From PVC group bacterium (GTDB lineage: Bacteria; Verrucomicrobiota; Kiritimatiellia; UBA8416): a DNA stretch of 37,559 nucleotides. Positions within the stretch are counted from its first letter, which is position 1. Each line of letters opens with the position of its first letter. Both the position numbers and the translations under genes were made by a program. This document shows positions 34,550 to 37,559 of the stretch, one piece after another. Below the pieces are notes generated by a model. The model had not been told where the DNA came from. It was given only the letters and a program-made list of their open reading frames with translations, and did no database searches. The DNA lies in NCBI GenBank assembly GCA_003567005.1, contig PXBF01000090.1, positions 1-37,559 of the forward strand. Reading direction: 5' to 3'.

Positions 34550-35404
34550 ATGAAAAATACAACATCATCTACGGGTCAATCTCTTGCCATGTCCATATCG
34601 GACAAATCTCTTTTCCCCGGTATTCCGCGTGTGGGAAACCTGCGTCGTTTTCGTGAAGCCGGATTTACCCATATGCATCTTTCTTACAAATGGGTGAAGA
34701 GTGAACCGATGACGGAGCAGGAAATTCTGGATTGGGAAGAGCCGCTTGCTGAGAGCGGTATGCGCATTCTCGATGTGCATGGGTGCCATCCGAATCCTCC
34801 GGCTGACTTGAGTTCGGATGGGCAAGACCAGCGGGAGCTTGCCATTATGTTGCTTCGCCATCGGATCGAAGTGACGCATCGTCTTGGTGGGGATGCTGTG
34901 GTTTATCATGTTCCTACCCGACAAGTAGCAGAAGCGCATAATATTTCCTATTTTATTGAGGGCTTGAAGCAAGTTGAAGACACTGCACGTGAGCTGGGCA
35001 TTTGTGTTGCCTTGGAAAATCATTATATACCTGAAAATGACAGAAGCGCCCTAGAGACGGCTTTTGAGGCATTCGATGCAGCATTCATCGGCTTTACCTT
35101 TGATCCGGGGCATGCGCTTATATCGGGTAACACGGACTGGCTACTACGGCACTGCGGTCCTAGATTGCGTGTTTTACATTTGAATGACAATAATGGAGAG
35201 GGAGATCGGCATTGGATGCCGTTAGACCCCGAGGGGAAGGCTGATTGGCCTGCTATTATGCGCTTTATTGCCGATAGCGCATACGATAAACCCTTGCAAA
35301 TGGAAATCAGGCGTCATCCAGATCGTTACGGAGAGCATGAAGACTATCTCGCCAAGGCGAAGCAGACGATGCAGACGCTTTATGGCATGATGGAAAATCC
35401 GTGA
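34550..35404 (+). CDS. Sugar phosphate isomerase/epimerase-like TIM barrel protein
   Basis: 284 residues of the xylose-isomerase-like TIM-barrel superfamily (AP endonuclease family 2, IolE/Hyi-like). The metal-ligand positions typical of the fold are visible: Glu in VALENHY, Asp-His in FTFDPGHA, His/Asp in LHLNDNNGEGDRH and Glu in LQMEIRRH. Members isomerise or epimerise sugars, inositol derivatives or hydroxypyruvate; the substrate here is unknown. The start is uncertain: GTG 34541, ATG 34550 and ATG 34589 are in frame without a clear ribosome site. It is monocistronic as far as seen. Confidence 0.85.
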   Translation: MKNTTSSTGQSLAMSISDKSLFPGIPRVGNLRRFREAGFTHMHLSYKWVKSEPMTEQEILDWEEPLAESGMRILDVHGCHPNPPADLSSDGQDQRELAIMLLRHRIEVTHRLGGDAVVYHVPTRQVAEAHNISYFIEGLKQVEDTARELGICVALENHYIPENDRSALETAFEAFDAAFIGFTFDPGHALISGNTDWLLRHCGPRLRVLHLNDNNGEGDRHWMPLDPEGKADWPAIMRFIADSAYDKPLQMEIRRHPDRYGEHEDYLAKAKQTMQTLYGMMENP

Positions 35405-35834
35405 GCGGGCCAACGGCTCAATGCTTGTTACGGTCTGAATTCTCATCTGTGGCTGATTGCATTGGCCAACAGATGCACGTAAGAACTGGAATGGGAAGAC
35501 TCTGTTTGTTAGATCGGTAAGGATTGCTGAGGCCGAATGTTGCAATGGGTGTTTCGACTATCGCGGGTCACATTCCGAAGACTGGGTGTTGGCCGTTCGA
35601 GCAAATCCAGACTGGGAATATCTTGAATATGACTAAGTTCCCCCAGCTCTCTGTCTTGCGTACTATCCGCCAAGCCTTGGCAGCGTCGTATTCCCAACTC
35701 CCATTGCGTAAACATGTCGGCGGGAACGTAGAATCGTCGCCATTTCCGGTGATAGTGTTCATATAAAACGAACGTATTGACCAGACTTATGTGTTCACCG
35801 AAAGGGGCGATTAATATGAGCAGCAAACGTCTAA
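35405..35834. other. Gene-poor stretch between the TIM-barrel and Fic genes
   Basis: These 430 bases have no convincing gene. A minus-strand open frame at 35509-35826 starts with TTG just after the Fic stop. Part of it looks protein-like (VLYEHYHRKWRRFYVP), but it lacks a ribosome site and I recognise no family. It could be a decayed gene. No terminator or repeat stands out. Confidence 0.45.
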
Positions 35835-37013
35835 TTAGTCGAATGATAGGTCGGGCAGTTCGGTGCCCTCATTCAAGATGTTCAAGTAGGCGGTGTAGCC
35901 GAAAACCCGGTTACGCTTTGCGCCCGTCAGTTCGCTGGCGATGCCGAGCGTGCAAAGGTGTTCGAGTGCCTTATTGACGGTGACATGGCTTAGTCCCGTG
36001 CTGCGCTCGAGCAGGCGAGATATAGTGACGGGACGAAGGAGCATTTCGTGGTGAATACGTAGGACGGATCCGGCAGGCCGTCCGAGCGATTGGATCGCCT
36101 CGCGGTCCTTCTGCGCCAGCGCCTCCAGGCGTTGAGCGGTTGTGACGGACTGTGTGGAGGTTTCAACTACTGCATCAGCAAAGAATCCAAGCCATGCCTC
36201 CCAGTCGCCTTCTGTTCGTACACGGTTCAAAAAATCATAATAAGCCTGCCGATGCGTCTTGAAATACAGACTGAGGTACAAAAGCGGTTGTCGTTGGACG
36301 CCTGCCTCATAAAGTAGGAGTGTAATAAGCAGCCTTCCAAGTCTTCCGTTCCCATCGAGAAAGGGATGAATGGTTTCGAATTGTACATGTGCAAGTGCCG
36401 CTTTCAGTAATGGCGGTGTTTGCTCCGGATCGTCATGCAGGAACTTCTCCAAGTCTCCCATGCACGAAGTAACCTTTTCCGGCGGTGGCGGGACAAATAC
36501 AGCATTTCCGGGACGCGTGCCACCAATCCAGTTTTGGCTGCGGCGGAATTCCCCCGGTGTCTGGTGCTGTCCTCGTCCCGATTGCAACAGGTAGGCATGC
36601 ATTTCGCGGAGCAGGCGTAGCGAGAGCGGGAATCCTTCCTGTAAACGATTCAACCCATGTTCTAGTGCTGCGACATAATTACTGACCTCCCTCGCATCAT
36701 CAAAGGGGGCACCGGGTGCTTCCTGCAATTCAAAAAGCAAGAGATCGGATAACGACGACTGGGTTCCTTCAATCATAGAAGAGAGAACAGCTTCTTTGCG
36801 CACATAGGAATAAAGAAAGAGAGAAACATCAGGCAATAACAGTGCTACGCTGTCCAGGCGTCCTAACGCAAGTAGAGCCTCATCAAATCGTTTGCGTAGC
36901 GAAGGTGTCCAATCAATGGGTGGCTTCGGTGGAAGCGGCGTCGGAACAAATGCTGTTGCCTGCTCTCCTGCTGTGGAAATCACTACGGTTTTGCCTTGTA
37001 TGTTGCGCTTCAT
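35835..37013 (-). CDS. Fic-domain protein with N-terminal inhibitory helix and C-terminal winged helix
   Basis: 392 residues. Fic proteins usually transfer AMP from ATP to a target hydroxyl group. The N-terminal Fic_N region includes SSMIEGT (about 77-83), the (S/T)xxxE(G/N) motif whose glutamate blocks the active site in class II members. The Fic core has FETIHPFLDGNGRLGR (about 213-228) with the full HPFx(D/E)GNGRxxR motif, so it should be active once released. The last about 80 residues (LLRPVTISRLLERSTGLSHVTVNKAL) form a winged-helix DNA-binding domain. There is no separate antitoxin gene. TTATGTAA boxes upstream suggest self-control through the winged helix. ATG 37013 has no strong ribosome site. 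Confidence 0.92.
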   Translation of the reverse strand: MKRNIQGKTVVISTAGEQATAFVPTPLPPKPPIDWTPSLRKRFDEALLALGRLDSVALLLPDVSLFLYSYVRKEAVLSSMIEGTQSSLSDLLLFELQEAPGAPFDDAREVSNYVAALEHGLNRLQEGFPLSLRLLREMHAYLLQSGRGQHQTPGEFRRSQNWIGGTRPGNAVFVPPPPEKVTSCMGDLEKFLHDDPEQTPPLLKAALAHVQFETIHPFLDGNGRLGRLLITLLLYEAGVQRQPLLYLSLYFKTHRQAYYDFLNRVRTEGDWEAWLGFFADAVVETSTQSVTTAQRLEALAQKDREAIQSLGRPAGSVLRIHHEMLLRPVTISRLLERSTGLSHVTVNKALEHLCTLGIASELTGAKRNRVFGYTAYLNILNEGTELPDLSFD

Positions 37014-37045
37014 GCGAGTCCATTTCGCTTACATTGGTGTTTTTC

Positions 37046-37094
37046 TTATGTAACGATATGTCGTTTAAATTACATAATGACGATGGTTATGTAA
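37046..37094. promoter_or_regulatory. TTATGTAA boxes upstream of the Fic gene
   Basis: TTATGTAA occurs at 37046-37053 and 37087-37094, and its reverse complement TTACATAA at 37070-37077. A TTACAT half-box is at 37029-37034. All fall within 85 bases upstream of the Fic start codon. The arrangement looks like a set of operator sites, most simply for the Fic protein's own winged helix. Confidence 0.45.
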
Positions 37095-37478
37095 AGATAC
37101 ACTTTTGCAGAACTTGTCTTAAAGTAGGTCCGGTATGTGTCGGGTGACAAGTGCCGGGTATCGGCGCGTGCAAAAAATTATGATTGGGCTGCTTACGTCA
37201 AAAACGATTGTTGGCAGAGGGCAGGGGGATGATCGCTGGACTTCACTTTTCATAGGTGACCCCTGCTACTTTTCCCCTGCTACTTTCGGACAGATAATCG
37301 TGGGTATGTTCTGCGTACCCCGAAATCAAGAACATCCGCCACCACAAGGGATATATGCAGGTCGAGAGAAAGGTGTCGCGTTTCCGTGGGACGAATTTGG
37401 GACAGACTATGGACGCCAGCGGTTGTCAGGCGCTGAAACTAGCCCTGCCCTTTACCCGTAAATAGACACTGGACAACC
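37095..37478. other. Non-coding or degenerate stretch near the right edge
   Basis: No convincing coding sequence. An open frame at 37135-37461 has no ribosome site and an unconvincing composition. The only structure I see is the tandem 13-mer at 37260-37286. Confidence 0.4.
37260..37286. repeat. Tandem 13-base direct repeat
   Basis: CCCCTGCTACTTT occurs twice, at 37260-37272 and 37274-37286, separated by one base. It may be a duplication scar or a binding-site pair; no function can be assigned. Confidence 0.5.
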
Positions 37479-37559
37479 TCATCGTTCCTCCAGCAACGCG
37501 ACGCCCATACACATGAACTGAAACTCACGGTATCCACGCCAGAGCAGTTGATGTCCAGG
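37479..37559 (-). CDS. Possible C-terminal end of a gene entering from the right edge
   Basis: One minus-strand frame is open from the right edge to a TGA at 37479-37481, giving 26 residues ending in MGVALLEER. It has a protein-like mix of aromatic and charged residues (LLWRGYREFQF). It is too short to name, and another frame is also open here for a similar length, so this is weak. Confidence 0.25.
   Translation of the reverse strand, partial: PGHQLLWRGYREFQFMCMGVALLEER

Noticed and set aside
37135..37461. A 108-codon + strand open frame near the right edge
   Set aside because: It has no ribosome site, an unconvincing composition and spans the tandem repeat; no family resemblance.

Overview
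The window looks like chromosomal DNA of a Gram-negative bacterium of roughly 50% GC. The Gram-negative assignment rests on a KDO-pathway isomerase, ExbB/ExbD energisers and an L,D-transpeptidase. I favour the PVC group (Verrucomicrobiota or Kiritimatiellota), judging from the ftsH-folP-cdaA-cdaR-ftsK order and the DUF2723-plus-TPR membrane protein. That placement is an inference from gene content, not a measurement.

Layout. Bases 1-953 (-) hold the N-terminal half of a sirohaem nitrite/sulfite reductase. Divergent from it is a tetrapyrrole cluster (1193-5473, +): a HemC-CobA-HemD three-domain fusion, hemB and hemL, followed by a DEAD-box RNA helicase. gdhA (-) faces the helicase. After a 273-base spacer with two inverted repeats comes a large DUF2723/TPR membrane protein (+). 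An RsuA-type pseudouridine synthase (-) converges on it and overlaps its 3' end by 176 bases.

From 13104 to 23192 a tightly packed + strand run encodes a CPA2-type cation/proton antiporter, an EIIA-PII-like fusion, a secreted protein of unknown function, ArgH, ExbB, ExbD, a periplasmic TPR protein and a von Willebrand A (VWA) protein. The VWA protein carries a TonB-like N-terminal anchor with the SxxxH motif. A LysM/YkuD L,D-transpeptidase follows. The opposite strand (32411 down to 24339) carries ftsH, folP, cdaA, cdaR, ftsK and a RodZ-like gene, probably one operon for envelope quality control, folate, c-di-AMP signalling and division.

The right end is looser: a ferritin-like protein, KdsD, a sugar-phosphate isomerase/epimerase-like TIM barrel, and a Fic protein with an N-terminal inhibitory motif and repeated TTATGTAA boxes upstream. 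Two stretches there contain no convincing gene.

The strongest candidate for something undescribed is the ExbB-ExbD-TPR-VWA set, in which the TonB position is taken by an inter-alpha-trypsin-inhibitor-type VWA protein bearing the TonB transmembrane signature. Next are the HemC domain that lacks the cofactor-carrying third domain, and the antiporter coupled to an EIIA-PII-like regulator. I found no tRNA, rRNA, CRISPR array or complete insertion sequence.
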